The notes beneath the pieces are model-generated. The model did not search any database. It worked only from the letters and a program-made list of their open reading frames with translations, and had not been told where the DNA came from. Position numbers and translations under genes: made by a program. Positions 51,174 through 59,283 of a DNA stretch of 64,000 nt are shown in pieces. Origin of the DNA: Bifidobacterium breve. Its GTDB lineage: Bacteria > Actinomycetota > Thermoleophilia > Solirubrobacterales > Solirubrobacteraceae. The stretch is from assembly GCA_945878865.1 (NCBI GenBank), contig CAMCUD010000018.1, positions 27,999 through 91,998 of the forward strand, given 5' to 3'. The first letter of the stretch is position 1. The number at the start of each line of letters is the position of its first letter.

Positions 51174-52319
51174 ATGATGGTGGCCGGCACGAGACATCCC
51201 CTTCCCCGCGCGATCTGGCCGGTGCTGTTCGCCTCCATCGCGCTGGCGCTCACGCCGCGCGTGGCGGCCGCGGACTTCTCGTTCGGGCCGGACCTGAACG
51301 TCGCCACCGCCGACAACACCGCGACGTGCGCGATCGCCGGGGCGACGTCCGGCTGCACGGCGTTCGACGCGCAGACCTCGAGCATGTTCCGCTATCTGCC
51401 CGATCCGATCGCCGCCGGCGACCAGACCGGTGTCGTGACCGCGATCCGGGTGCGGTCCGCCGCCACCGCGCCTGCCCAGTTCGTCGTCATCGAGGAGTCC
51501 GCCCATCAGGGCGTGACGGGGTCGATCTTCCCGAGCGGGATCCTCGCGGTGAGCGAGCAGGTCACGCTGCGTCCCGGGCTCAACACGTTCGCGACGAACC
51601 TGCCCGTGGACTCCCGCTTCTCGACGGCCACCGGCTTCTCGCGCTGGAGCGTCATCGGGCTGAACATCCTCAACGGGACGAGCCCCGTCCCCGGATGGAC
51701 GACCGCCCCGCCGATCAACGGCGCGCCGACGCTCAGTGGGGAGACCGGCCTGCTGCTGGACTGCGGCTCGGTCTTCCCCTGCCCGAGTCTGATGAATATG
51801 AGCCCGAAGCCGTTCACCACGGCGGTCGCGGACATCACCGTTGCGCCGCACTACGCCTCGCTGAGCGCGTTCACCCCGATGCGGCTGCTGATCTCCGGTG
51901 ACGTCACCGTCACGACCCCGGCGGCCGGGACGCCCGGCACGCCGGCCCCCGTGACGCCGACTCCCACGCCGGTGGCCGTCGATCCGGCGACGGGGGTTGC
52001 GCTGCAGGTCAAGGACAAGGTGCGGCTGGGCCGGGCGTTCACCGTCGGCCGCGCGAAGAACCCGCCGACGGCGGCGACCCGGCAGACCCTGACGGCGCGC
52101 CGGGCGGGCGCCACATCGGCGAAGACCGTCGTGATCGCGCGCGGCACGACAAAGATCGCCTCCGGCCGCTCGGCGGCGATGCAGGCGAAGCTCACGCGGT
52201 CGGGTGCGAAGCTGCTGCGCGCGCATCGCACGCTGAAGGTGAAGCTCACCGTCGTGGCCACCGGCACCGGTGGGCAGACGAAGACGCTGACGAAGAGCGT
52301 CTCGCTCGTGCGCCGCTGA
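51174..52319 (+). CDS. Secreted protein of unknown function
   Basis: The 381-residue protein has a signal peptide (AIWPVLFASIALALTPRVAAADF). The mature part (DFSFGPDLNVATADNTATCAIAGATSGCTAFDAQ) is a beta-rich domain with two or more disulfide candidates, followed by a Pro/Thr linker (PGTPAPVTPTPTPVAVDP, about residues 260-280) and a basic C-terminal domain. I recognise no enzyme motif. ATG 51174 and ATG 51177 are adjacent; either is possible. It may share a transcript with the upstream signalling gene (95-bp gap), or be separate. Confidence 0.7.
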   Translation: MMVAGTRHPLPRAIWPVLFASIALALTPRVAAADFSFGPDLNVATADNTATCAIAGATSGCTAFDAQTSSMFRYLPDPIAAGDQTGVVTAIRVRSAATAPAQFVVIEESAHQGVTGSIFPSGILAVSEQVTLRPGLNTFATNLPVDSRFSTATGFSRWSVIGLNILNGTSPVPGWTTAPPINGAPTLSGETGLLLDCGSVFPCPSLMNMSPKPFTTAVADITVAPHYASLSAFTPMRLLISGDVTVTTPAAGTPGTPAPVTPTPTPVAVDPATGVALQVKDKVRLGRAFTVGRAKNPPTAATRQTLTARRAGATSAKTVVIARGTTKIASGRSAAMQAKLTRSGAKLLRAHRTLKVKLTVVATGTGGQTKTLTKSVSLVRR

Positions 52320-52459
52320 CGCCCGGGCGGGGAGCCTCACCCGAGACGCGGCTAGCCTGTTGGGTGAGGTCGCGCGTCCGCCGGCCGAAAGCGACCACGC
52401 GCATGCATCGGCGTCGTGCTTCCCAGCACCGCGATGCCCTTGCGCGACCGGAGGCAACC

Positions 52460-52666
52460 GTGGCCGGTAAGAAGAAGACGACGTTCGCCAAGATGAACCG
52501 CGAGGCGAAGGTGCGCGAGAAGCGCCAGGCGAGCCTCCTGCGCAAGGAGCAGCGCCAGCGCGACCGCGCCGCCGGCGTCGTGGTCGAGCACCAGGTCGAG
52601 GACCTCAGCCACCTCGACGTGGAATTCGTCGAGGGCGTCCTGCCCGACGTCACCGTCAAGCAGTAG
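52460..52666 (+). CDS. Small basic protein, 68 residues
   Basis: GTG 52460 is preceded by GGAGG 7 bp upstream. The protein starts with a very basic helix (AGKKKTTFAKMNREAKVREKR, then RKEQRQRDRAAG) and ends acidic (VEDLSHLDVEFVEGVLPDV). Such proteins occur widely next to unrelated genes in actinobacteria; RNA or ribosome binding is a possible role, but this is only inferred from charge. No membrane segment. Confidence 0.65.
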   Translation: MAGKKKTTFAKMNREAKVREKRQASLLRKEQRQRDRAAGVVVEHQVEDLSHLDVEFVEGVLPDVTVKQ

Positions 52667-52803
52667 CGCACGGAGGTCGCGGCGGTTGGCGGCTCAGCAC
52701 GGTCTGGCCGCCCGGATGCATGGATAGGAGAAGTCGAGGCCGGGCCGCCTGCCTCGTGCGTCGCAGCGAAAGCAGGACGGGACGCCCGCCGTAGGCTTCA
52801 GGT

Positions 52804-53316
52804 GTGCCTGACCTGCGCGACTACGAGTGGGGTAGCGGTCCGCTGTTTGACAGCGCGATCATCGGTCACGGTTTCGCGCCCTACATGCGCGACTACGACG
52901 TGATCGTCGAGGTGCCGGCGGCTAAGCCGGACGGGACCGGAAGCTACATCGAAGGCCGGTACCGCTATCGGTTCACGCACTGTGTCGCCGCAGCGGCGGA
53001 GACTGCCGTGCCATCCAAAACGTGGACGAGATCCTGGGCAGACGAGTTCACGTCATATGCCGCTTGGGAAGCAGCCGGCAGCCCTGACGGCTTCGTGTGG
53101 GGAGTCGAGTGGGCCGACGCCTATCCAGGGGCTTCGACCGTGATCGACTCGGCTCGTGCGGCGGAATGGAGCCACAGGCTCGGGCGTGCCATGCATGAGG
53201 TCGAGATCGAGACGAATGCCTACACACTTCGGCTGATCTGCCACGACCTTCAGATCGAGCAACTCGCCGTGGGCGATCCAACGACTGGGGACCTCCGGGA
53301 CCTAGACGCCACCTAG
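52804..53316 (+). CDS. YxiG-like protein
   Basis: The 170-residue protein matches what I know of the YxiG-like family: IIGHGFAPYMRDYDVIVEVP, then YRYRFTHCVAAAAETAVPSKTWTRSWADEFTSY, FVWGVEWADAYPGASTVIDS and MHEVEIETNAYTLRLICHDLQIEQL. These proteins are common in actinobacteria and Bacillus and sometimes found near contact-dependent toxins, but no function is established. GTG 52804 has no clear ribosome site. Base composition of this patch is less extreme than its neighbours, suggesting acquisition. Confidence 0.55.
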   Translation: MPDLRDYEWGSGPLFDSAIIGHGFAPYMRDYDVIVEVPAAKPDGTGSYIEGRYRYRFTHCVAAAAETAVPSKTWTRSWADEFTSYAAWEAAGSPDGFVWGVEWADAYPGASTVIDSARAAEWSHRLGRAMHEVEIETNAYTLRLICHDLQIEQLAVGDPTTGDLRDLDAT

Positions 53317-53520
53317 CCGCCCCGCTTGGAGGGCCTCCCACTTCGAGGCGGATGCGGCGCCGCCATCAGCCGACCGGTCCACTTCCGCAATGGACGACGA
53401 GCGGTGGCGCAGCAAGCATCGTTGGCGAGCCGCCCACACTTTCCCGGCCAGTGTCGCGGGGCGGCCCCTTACCGCCAGGCCCGGCCAACGACTGCAGCTC
53501 GGCACAACGCCGACGGACCG

Positions 53521-53967
53521 ATGACGGCTCTCACTTCGGACGAAGGGCGGCAGTCCCGACCCGTCGAATGCCTTGGCATGGACGGGAACGACGCGTTACG
53601 GAGTCTTCATGGTGGCCATCTCGACACCGTCGCGTTCGTCATGGACTACGTCGAGTTTCGTATTGGCGGCAATGTCCTTCGCGCTCTGTCAGCGCCGAGC
53701 GTCCAGCTTCCAGACGGTGGATGCATCACCTTCCCGCAGGCAGGCTCGCGAGATGCTCTCTGCGACATGGTCGACACCACCGTCGAGTCAGCAGTCGAGA
53801 CGGGTGACTTCGAGCAGAACACCCGACGCTTAGAGGTACGAACCCGCGCCGGACATGTCTTGACCATCCCGCTGGACACAAGGACTGGACACGCCCACGA
53901 GTGGGCACAGCTCGTCCCTGCCGACGCGCATGGTCGACTCCAGATCAGCGAGATGTTCGTCTGGTAG
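53521..53967 (+). CDS. Hypothetical protein
   Basis: The 148-residue protein has no family I recognise. The core is VMDYVEFRIGGNVLRALSAPSVQLPDGGCITFPQAGSRDALCDMVDTTVESA followed by a beta-rich end; such proteins occur beside YxiG-like or immunity-type genes. ATG 53521 and ATG 53578 (starting DGNDALRSLHGGHLDTVAF) are both possible; a longer frame from 53326 lacks protein-like sequence. Codon use is less GC3-biased than in the surrounding genes. Confidence 0.5.
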   Translation: MTALTSDEGRQSRPVECLGMDGNDALRSLHGGHLDTVAFVMDYVEFRIGGNVLRALSAPSVQLPDGGCITFPQAGSRDALCDMVDTTVESAVETGDFEQNTRRLEVRTRAGHVLTIPLDTRTGHAHEWAQLVPADAHGRLQISEMFVW

Positions 53968-53995
53968 ATCGGCGCGCACCCGCGACGGTCGGCTA

Positions 53996-54015
53996 CTGCT
54001 TCGGACGAGAAGCAG
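53996..54015. terminator. Hairpin after the accessory genes
   Basis: CTGCTTC (53996-54002) pairs exactly with GAAGCAG (54009-54015) across a 6-nt loop, 29 bp after the stop of the hypothetical gene. There is no U-tract, so terminator function is only suggested by position. Confidence 0.35.
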
Positions 54016-54119
54016 GAGCCTGGTCAGCGCTGCGCGGCATTCGGCACCGCGATGCCTTCACGAAGCGCTCCAGTGCTCACTGGTCCGCCACGAGAGCGAC
54101 GGATAGCCGCAGTCGCACC

Positions 54120-54178
54120 CGCTTCCGCGGAAGCGCTGCTCTGGACGCTGTGACCAACACACCGCTTCCGCGGAAGCG
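54120..54178. repeat. Pair of identical 16-bp palindromes
   Basis: CGCTTCCGCGGAAGCG occurs at 54120-54135 and again at 54163-54178, 43 bp apart (about four helical turns, so on the same face of DNA). It lies between the hypothetical gene and the stop of the VWA gene (54182), not at a promoter of any called gene. Related GAAGC/GCTTC pieces occur at about 54000-54065. I do not recognise the element; it could be an extragenic palindromic repeat, a protein-binding site or two strong hairpins terminating the VWA transcript. Confidence 0.75.
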
Positions 54179-54181
54179 CGA

Positions 54182-55591
54182 CTACCGCACCGGCCGCGTC
54201 AGCGCCTTGACGAACTCCTCGAGGTGCTCGGTCGTCCAGCACTCAAACGCCTCGCAGTACTGCTCGTACGCGGAGATCACCGAGTCGCCGTAGTTCCAGT
54301 AGAGCCGCGGCTCGGGGTTCAGCCAGAACGTGCGGCCCGCCTTCGCGGCGACGTCGGCGAAGAGGTCGGCGCGCGGATCGCGGCCGTTCGTGCGGGCGTC
54401 GCCGAGCACGATGACGGTCGCGCGCGGGTGCAGTTCGTCCTCGACCTGCTCGCGGAACTCCGACCACACCCGGCCGTAGTCGGTGTACCCGCTGATGTCC
54501 GCGACGCCGGCGTCGCGGCTGATCGCTTCGTTGACGCGCTTGAAGTCGCGCTCGCGTTCGAAGACCTCGGTCACCTCGCTGATGCGCTCGATGAACACGA
54601 ACGACCGCATCTTGCGGAACGCGTCGTGCAGCGCGTGCAGCACGGAGAGGAAGAACACCGACGCGCTCGTCACCGAGGTCGAGACGTCGCATAGCACGAA
54701 GATCTCCGGGCGGCGCGGGCGGACGGGGCGGTAGCGCAGGTCGACGGGCACGCCGCCGGTCTGCAGCGAGGCGCGCATGGTGCGGCGCACGTCGATCTGC
54801 GCGTGGCGCTTGCGCCCGCGGTTCTCCTGGCCCTGGGTCTTCAGCCGTCGCTTGAGCTGCGCGACGACCTTGTGCACGTTCTGGAGGTCCTGCAGTGAGC
54901 TTCCGGGCAGACCGCGGTCGAGGTCGGCGAGCGGACGGGACGGCGGGAGCTGCTGCGTGCGCTCGATTGCGCCGCGCTCGAGCTCGCGGCGCAGCAGCTG
55001 CTCGAAGCGGCGTAGCTGCTCGCGGGGGAGACCTTCCCGGCGTGGGTCGCCCTGGGGCGCGTCGGGCTGCGGGTCGGAGCGCAGGCCCAGCGAGCGGCGG
55101 ATGCGCTGCACGTCGACGCCGATGACGCCCGAGCCCTGCCCGCGCCGTCCGAACGCGCTGATCGCCAGGCGGGCGAGGTCGCGCATCGCGCCCTCGTCGC
55201 CGTCGCGGATCGCCTGCATGATCGCGTCGCGCAGGTCGGCCTCGTCGAATGCGGCGTCGTCGCCCGCCGCCTGGTCGCCGGCCTGCGAGGCGTCACCCTC
55301 GCGGACGCCCTCGCGGATCGCCGCCTCCTCTGACGCGCGGAAGAGGAACCGCTCGAAGACGAGGTCGAACTTCTTGCGGTCCTCCGGCGACTTGGCCAGC
55401 GTCGCGGCGAGCGCCTCCTTGACGTCGTCGGGCTCGGTCCACGCGACCTCCGCCAGTGCGGAGACGGCGTCCATGAGCTCGGACGTGCCGGCCGAAACGC
55501 CCTCGGCGCGGAGGTCCTCGGCCAGGAAGACGAGGTTGCCGGCGAAGCCGCCGGGCCGCGGGTCGTCCTGGCTGTGCCTAGGCCCCGCCAC
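54182..55591 (-). CDS. VWA domain protein (CoxE-like)
   Basis: The 469-residue protein is of the CoxE/VWA type. Residues 1-200 are helical and charged, with FERFLFRASEEAAIREG and a linker. The C-terminal VWA domain contains the metal-ion-dependent adhesion site DVSTSVTSAS (about residue 305) and IVLGDARTNGRDP, SGYTDYGRVWSEF and the tail LYWNYGDSVISAYEQYCEAFECW. Such proteins act with MoxR AAA ATPases to insert cofactors or remodel target complexes; the target is not evident here. The start overlaps the stop of the MoxR gene by 14 bp. Confidence 0.88.
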   Translation of the reverse strand: MAGPRHSQDDPRPGGFAGNLVFLAEDLRAEGVSAGTSELMDAVSALAEVAWTEPDDVKEALAATLAKSPEDRKKFDLVFERFLFRASEEAAIREGVREGDASQAGDQAAGDDAAFDEADLRDAIMQAIRDGDEGAMRDLARLAISAFGRRGQGSGVIGVDVQRIRRSLGLRSDPQPDAPQGDPRREGLPREQLRRFEQLLRRELERGAIERTQQLPPSRPLADLDRGLPGSSLQDLQNVHKVVAQLKRRLKTQGQENRGRKRHAQIDVRRTMRASLQTGGVPVDLRYRPVRPRRPEIFVLCDVSTSVTSASVFFLSVLHALHDAFRKMRSFVFIERISEVTEVFERERDFKRVNEAISRDAGVADISGYTDYGRVWSEFREQVEDELHPRATVIVLGDARTNGRDPRADLFADVAAKAGRTFWLNPEPRLYWNYGDSVISAYEQYCEAFECWTTEHLEEFVKALTRPVR

Positions 55592-56468
55592 GGGAGCCCG
55601 CAGCCAGTCGGACCCCGACGCGCTCGGCGACGAGGTCGAGATCCGTGCGGTGCTTGACGATGACCGACATCGTCTCGCGGAAGACGTCCTGATCGAGGTC
55701 TTCGGCGCCGAGCAGCAGCAGCGCGCGCGCCCAGTCGATGGACTCGGCGATCGACGGTGGCTTCTTGAGGTCGAGGTCGCGGACCATCCCGACGACCTCG
55801 ACGAGGCGGCGGGCGATCGTGTCGTCGAGCTCCGGGGTATGGAGCTTGACGATCTCCAGCTCCTCCTCCAGCGCGGGGTAGTCGAGCCAGAGGTAGAGGC
55901 ACCGGCGCTTCAGCGCCTCGGTGAGCTCGCGGGAGTTGTTGCTCGTGAGCAGCACGATCGGCATCGAGGTCGCGCGGACCGTGCCCATCTCGGGGATCGA
56001 GACCTGGAAGTCGGAGAGCAGCTCGAGCAGCATGGCCTCGAACTCCTGGTCGGTCTTGTCGATCTCGTCGATCAGCAGGACGACCGGGTCGGGGCTGGAG
56101 ATCGCCTCGAGCAGCGGGCGGGTGAGGAGGAACTCCTCGCCGAAGATGTCGTCGTGGACGCTGTTCCAGCCGGTGCCCTCGGCTTCGGCCTGGATGCGCA
56201 GCAGCTGCTTGCGGTAGTTCCACTCGTACAGCGACTTGGCCTCGTCCAGGCCCTCGTAGCACTGCAGGCGCACGAGCTTGCGCGACAGGTACCGGCTCAG
56301 CGCCTTCGCCAGCTCGGTCTTGCCGACGCCCGCCGGGCCCTCGACGAGGACCGGCTTGCCGAGCTTGGTCGCCAGGTAGGCGACGAGCGCGGTGGACTCC
56401 CCGGCGAGGTAGTCGGCGGCCTTCAGGCCGGCACGGACGTCGTGGACGGAGCTGGGGGAGTCGGCCAT
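55578..56468 (-). CDS. MoxR-type AAA+ ATPase
   Basis: The 296-residue AAA+ protein shows Walker A VEGPAGVGKTELAKAL, Walker B VVLLIDEIDKTDQEFEAMLLELLSDFQVSIPEMG, sensor 1 VLLTSNNSRELTEALKRRCLYLWLDYP, and a C-terminal lid domain. It is the usual partner of the downstream VWA (CoxE-like) protein, forming a chaperone pair. ATG 56468 is chosen over extended upstream frames that lack conserved sequence; the divergent small gene starts 27 bp away. Confidence 0.92.
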   Translation of the reverse strand: MADSPSSVHDVRAGLKAADYLAGESTALVAYLATKLGKPVLVEGPAGVGKTELAKALSRYLSRKLVRLQCYEGLDEAKSLYEWNYRKQLLRIQAEAEGTGWNSVHDDIFGEEFLLTRPLLEAISSPDPVVLLIDEIDKTDQEFEAMLLELLSDFQVSIPEMGTVRATSMPIVLLTSNNSRELTEALKRRCLYLWLDYPALEEELEIVKLHTPELDDTIARRLVEVVGMVRDLDLKKPPSIAESIDWARALLLLGAEDLDQDVFRETMSVIVKHRTDLDLVAERVGVRLAAGSRGGA

Positions 56469-56495
56469 GGCCTCCGAATGATAGGAACTTGCGCG

Positions 56496-56696
56496 ATGCC
56501 GGCCCTCCTTGCGGCGACCTCGCCCTCGATCGGGCCGGTCCTCCTCCTGCTCGTCCTCGGCGTGCTTGTCACGTTTGCCGGGCACCTCACGTCGTCGCGC
56601 CGGACGGTCACCGTCGGGATCCTCATCCTGTTCGGCGCGACGCTGCTGATGTTCGCGTTCGGCCTGGGGGCTTACCAGCGCGACGGCGGCCGCTGA
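56496..56696 (+). CDS. Small two-helix membrane protein, 66 residues
   Basis: Two hydrophobic helices (SIGPVLLLLVLGVLVTFAGHL and VTVGILILFGATLLMFAFGLGAY) are separated by TSSRRT. AGGAAC lies 7 bp before ATG 56496. No known family. It is divergent from the MoxR gene, with the two starts 27 bp apart, and its end lies 4 bp before the end of the convergent GGDEF gene. It may be a small regulator or membrane subunit. Confidence 0.6.
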   Translation: MPALLAATSPSIGPVLLLLVLGVLVTFAGHLTSSRRTVTVGILILFGATLLMFAFGLGAYQRDGGR

Positions 56697-56700
56697 CGCG

Positions 56701-57711
56701 TCAGGCGCTCTGACGCAGCGTCCTGCCAGCGGCCTTGTCGGCGTACATCCGCCGGTCCGCGAGGCGCAGCGCGGCGGACGCGGACGCCGCCTCGGACGGA
56801 AGCTCCACGGTCCCGTACGCCGCGGTGACCGCGAACCCGTGATCGCACGTCGTGAGCGCGCCGGCGATCTGCTCGAGATCGATGGCGGTGCCCACGCCGG
56901 TCAACAGGCAGAACTCGTCGCCGCCGAGCCGGTAGGCCGTCGCGCGGGCGCCGACCGTGTCGGCCAGGCGGCTGCCGAGCCGCGCGAGCAGCGCATCACC
57001 CGCGAGGTGGCCGAGCTCGTCGTTGTAGCGCTTGAAGCCGTTGAGATCGAAGAGCACGAGCGTGCGCGGCTGCCCCGCGTCGATCGCCGCCGTGAGGTCG
57101 CCGAGCAGCGCCCGGCGGTTGGGCAGGGTCGTGAGCTCATCCGTGCGCGCGTGTCCCTCGGCCCGCTCGAGGTTGGCGATGAGCCGCGCGCGCAGCGCGC
57201 CGACCGCGGTCCCCACGGCCGTCAGCGTCAACGTGGCGTTGATCCAGCTGCTGATGTTGCCCTCGCCGCCGCCGGCGCCGAACAGGAGGTAGGCCTCGCC
57301 GAGTGACGCACAGACGAGGAAGAGCATCGCGGCGCGCCACGGAAAGAAGAGGAACGCGTACAGGACGATCCAGAGGATCAGCATCACGGCCTGCGCACCG
57401 TCCTGGCCGTTGAGCTTCGAGCCGACGATCGTCAGGACGACCGCGAACCACGTCGCCGCGTAGACGTACCAGACGGGCGCGCGGTCGAAGATGACGAACC
57501 ACGCCGCCGCGCCGGCGATGGAGCAGATCGCGATCCCCACGCATACGGCGCGGTTGACCTGGTCGTCCATCGGCCAGATCGCCATCGAGGTGGCGATGAC
57601 CGAGGCCGCCGCGTACATGAGCATGGCCACCTGGGCGGCGAAGGCCACGTCCATGCGGTCGCTGGAGAACTGCGGATCGATTCGCAGCCGCTGAGGCACA
57701 GCGAGGCGCAT
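56701..57711 (-). CDS. Membrane-bound diguanylate cyclase (GGDEF)
   Basis: The protein of about 336 residues has five to six membrane helices in its first 170 residues (such as VAMLMYAAASVIATSMAIW and GIAICSIAGAAAWFVIF) and a C-terminal GGDEF domain (DELTTLPNRRALLGDLTAAI, LFDLNGFKRYNDELGH, YRLGGDEFCLLTGV near 280). The intact GGDEF motif suggests an active cyclase, and no EAL domain is present. The membrane part resembles MHYT- or 5TM-type sensors, but I cannot name the class. ATG 57711 is used; a GTG at 57756 is an alternative with no better ribosome site. Confidence 0.87.
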   Translation of the reverse strand: MRLAVPQRLRIDPQFSSDRMDVAFAAQVAMLMYAAASVIATSMAIWPMDDQVNRAVCVGIAICSIAGAAAWFVIFDRAPVWYVYAATWFAVVLTIVGSKLNGQDGAQAVMLILWIVLYAFLFFPWRAAMLFLVCASLGEAYLLFGAGGGEGNISSWINATLTLTAVGTAVGALRARLIANLERAEGHARTDELTTLPNRRALLGDLTAAIDAGQPRTLVLFDLNGFKRYNDELGHLAGDALLARLGSRLADTVGARATAYRLGGDEFCLLTGVGTAIDLEQIAGALTTCDHGFAVTAAYGTVELPSEAASASAALRLADRRMYADKAAGRTLRQSA

Positions 57712-57795
57712 ACCGGGGTTCTCGGCGCGGCGACCTCGGCGCTCAACATCTGCCACGCGTTCTGGCCAGATTGGGGGATGGCCAGTTCCAGGCGG

Positions 57796-58434
57796 TTACC
57801 GGGCCGGCGGGATCTCGCCCGGGCGCAGCGGCCGGGTGGGCGGTTCCTCGTCCTCGTCGGGCAGGTCGTCGAACAGCGTCGGCGCCGTATCGTCGATGGC
57901 CGGAGCCCGTCGTGCGGGCGGAGACGGGGGCGGCGCCACCGCGGTCTCGGGTTCCTCGTCGCGGAGCAACGGCGGACCGGCAGGCTGGTCCTGGCGCATC
58001 CGCCACCCGGCGACGGCCATGAGCAGCGCGGCCACGAAGGCGACGAAGAACCCCCACGCGATGCCGTAGGTCGCCGTCTCGGTATCGGGCTCGGAGACCA
58101 CCCGGAAGAACATGAGCAGGCAGCACCACACGCCGCCCGCGAAGACGAACGTCCCGTCGCGGCCGGGCAGCGAGAACGTCCCACCCTCACCGCGGCCCAC
58201 GATGAGCGCGATGACCGCACACGCGACGATGAGGATCGCGGCCTCGGTGAAGTCGAACTTCGCCAGCGCCGACAGCGTGCTCTGCTCGCCGGCGCGCGAG
58301 CCCCCGATCGTGGTCACGCGGTACCAGGGCAGGAGCATGCTGACGAACAGCGCGATCGCGGCGCCGCCGGCCAGGCGCTGGTCGCGGTGCAGGGACCGCC
58401 AGATCCCGCGGCCGCGGTCGGCCGCTCCGCTCAC
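57796..58434 (-). CDS. Four-helix membrane protein with Pro-rich tail
   Basis: The 212-residue protein has about four helices (LAGGAAIALFVSMLLPWYRV, FDFTEAAILIVACAVIALIVG, TFVFAGGVWCCLLMFFRVV, GIAWGFFVAFVAALLMAVAGW) and a Pro/Glu-rich cytoplasmic tail of about 70 residues. It matches the layout of the protein at 22435-23082, so the two may be paralogues. GTG 58434 overlaps the stop of the EVE-domain gene (GTGA). Function unknown. Confidence 0.7.
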   Translation of the reverse strand: MSGAADRGRGIWRSLHRDQRLAGGAAIALFVSMLLPWYRVTTIGGSRAGEQSTLSALAKFDFTEAAILIVACAVIALIVGRGEGGTFSLPGRDGTFVFAGGVWCCLLMFFRVVSEPDTETATYGIAWGFFVAFVAALLMAVAGWRMRQDQPAGPPLLRDEEPETAVAPPPSPPARRAPAIDDTAPTLFDDLPDEDEEPPTRPLRPGEIPPAR

Positions 58435-58898
58435 GACACCGGCACGGCCGCCGCGGAGCGCAGGCGCGCCATCAGCACGTCGGCGTCGTGCTCGCTGACG
58501 GCGCGGATCTGCCCCTGGAACGCGAGCTTCCAGTGCTCCGGCGGCCACTTGCGGATGTGCTCGAGGTCGTCCTTGAGCTCCTCGGCCGGCACGAACCGCG
58601 CCTCGTCGAGCACGAGCTCCGGCTCGGTCGCGAAGCGCCACGGATACGGGTCGGGGTTGCCCGGCTTGCCCGGCCAGATCTTCTCGCGGTCCTCGTACAG
58701 CTCACCGGTCACGGTGATCGCGGCGGCGAAGCGCATGACCTTCGTGAGGTACAGGACGATGCGGTCCCCGGGCTCGATCTCCAGGGCGCGGTTGCGGTTG
58801 CGCTCCTTCAGCCCGATGACGGTGAAGCCGTGGGCGGCGGTCGCCGCGTAGTTCTCAGGCGAGCCGGTGAGGATCCAGGTGCGGGCGTCGTCGGCCAT
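58431..58898 (-). CDS. EVE domain protein
   Basis: The 155-residue protein matches EVE domains (related to PUA/YTH folds that recognise modified bases): WILTGSPENYAATAAHGFTVIGLKERNRNRALEIEPGDRIVLYLTKVMRFAAAITVTGELYED, WPGKPGNPDPYPWRFATEPELVLDEARFVPAE and a C-terminal HWKLAFQGQIRAV. EVE proteins bind modified nucleotides in RNA or DNA and are often associated with restriction or defence genes; here the neighbours are ordinary, so a housekeeping role is possible. ATG 58898 starts the frame. Confidence 0.85.
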   Translation of the reverse strand: MADDARTWILTGSPENYAATAAHGFTVIGLKERNRNRALEIEPGDRIVLYLTKVMRFAAAITVTGELYEDREKIWPGKPGNPDPYPWRFATEPELVLDEARFVPAEELKDDLEHIRKWPPEHWKLAFQGQIRAVSEHDADVLMARLRSAAAVPVS

Positions 58899-58929
58899 CG
58901 CCTCGGAGTCTACGCGCGCCGGTGGCGGG

Positions 58930-59283
58930 CTACTCGACCGGAATGTCGGTCACGATCGGGCCGTTCGGGACCGCTCCGGCGCCCAGTCGCTCGATCCACC
59001 AGTCGAGGATGCCGCGCAGGAGCAGCAGCAGCTGGCGGACCACCTCGGCGAGCTGGCGCCAGAGGTCCTCGGGGATGAGCTCGCGGACCGTCGTCAGGAG
59101 CGTCGCCAGCGCCTGCGCCTCGGCCGCCGCGTCGTCGGTCGGCGGCGGGCCGTCGGGGCCTCCGCCGTTCGCGGCGCGGGCCTTCGCCGTCTCGGCGGCC
59201 AGCCGGTCGACGGCCTCCTGCGTCTTCTCGATCCGCGCGCGCAGCGCGGCGAGCGGGTCCTCGGGCGGGTCGGTGTCGGTCAC
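58930..59283 (-). CDS. Small protein paired with the ArsA-like ATPase
   Basis: The 117-residue protein has an N-terminal helix (ALRARIEKTQEAVDRLAAETAKARAANG) followed by a Gly/Pro linker and a hydrophobic C-terminal helix (PEDLWRQLAEVVRQLLLLLRGILDWWIERL). It could associate with the membrane or dimerise through this helix. GTG 59283 overlaps the stop of the ArsA-like gene (GTGA), so the two are translationally coupled. No family recognised. Confidence 0.65.
   Translation of the reverse strand: MTDTDPPEDPLAALRARIEKTQEAVDRLAAETAKARAANGGGPDGPPPTDDAAAEAQALATLLTTVRELIPEDLWRQLAEVVRQLLLLLRGILDWWIERLGAGAVPNGPIVTDIPVE

Noticed and set aside
52335..52369. Hairpin CCTCACCC / GGGTGAGG after the secreted protein gene
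   Set aside because: Only 8 bp with a 19-nt loop and no U-tract; position fits a terminator but evidence is too weak to list as a feature.
53326..53520. Longer start for the hypothetical gene at 53521
   Set aside because: The additional residues are not protein-like and there is no ribosome site at the earlier start.
54777..56495. 639-codon plus-strand frame opposite the VWA and MoxR genes
   Set aside because: Only its last 66 codons look like a real protein (ATG 56496 with ribosome site); the rest is antisense shadow.
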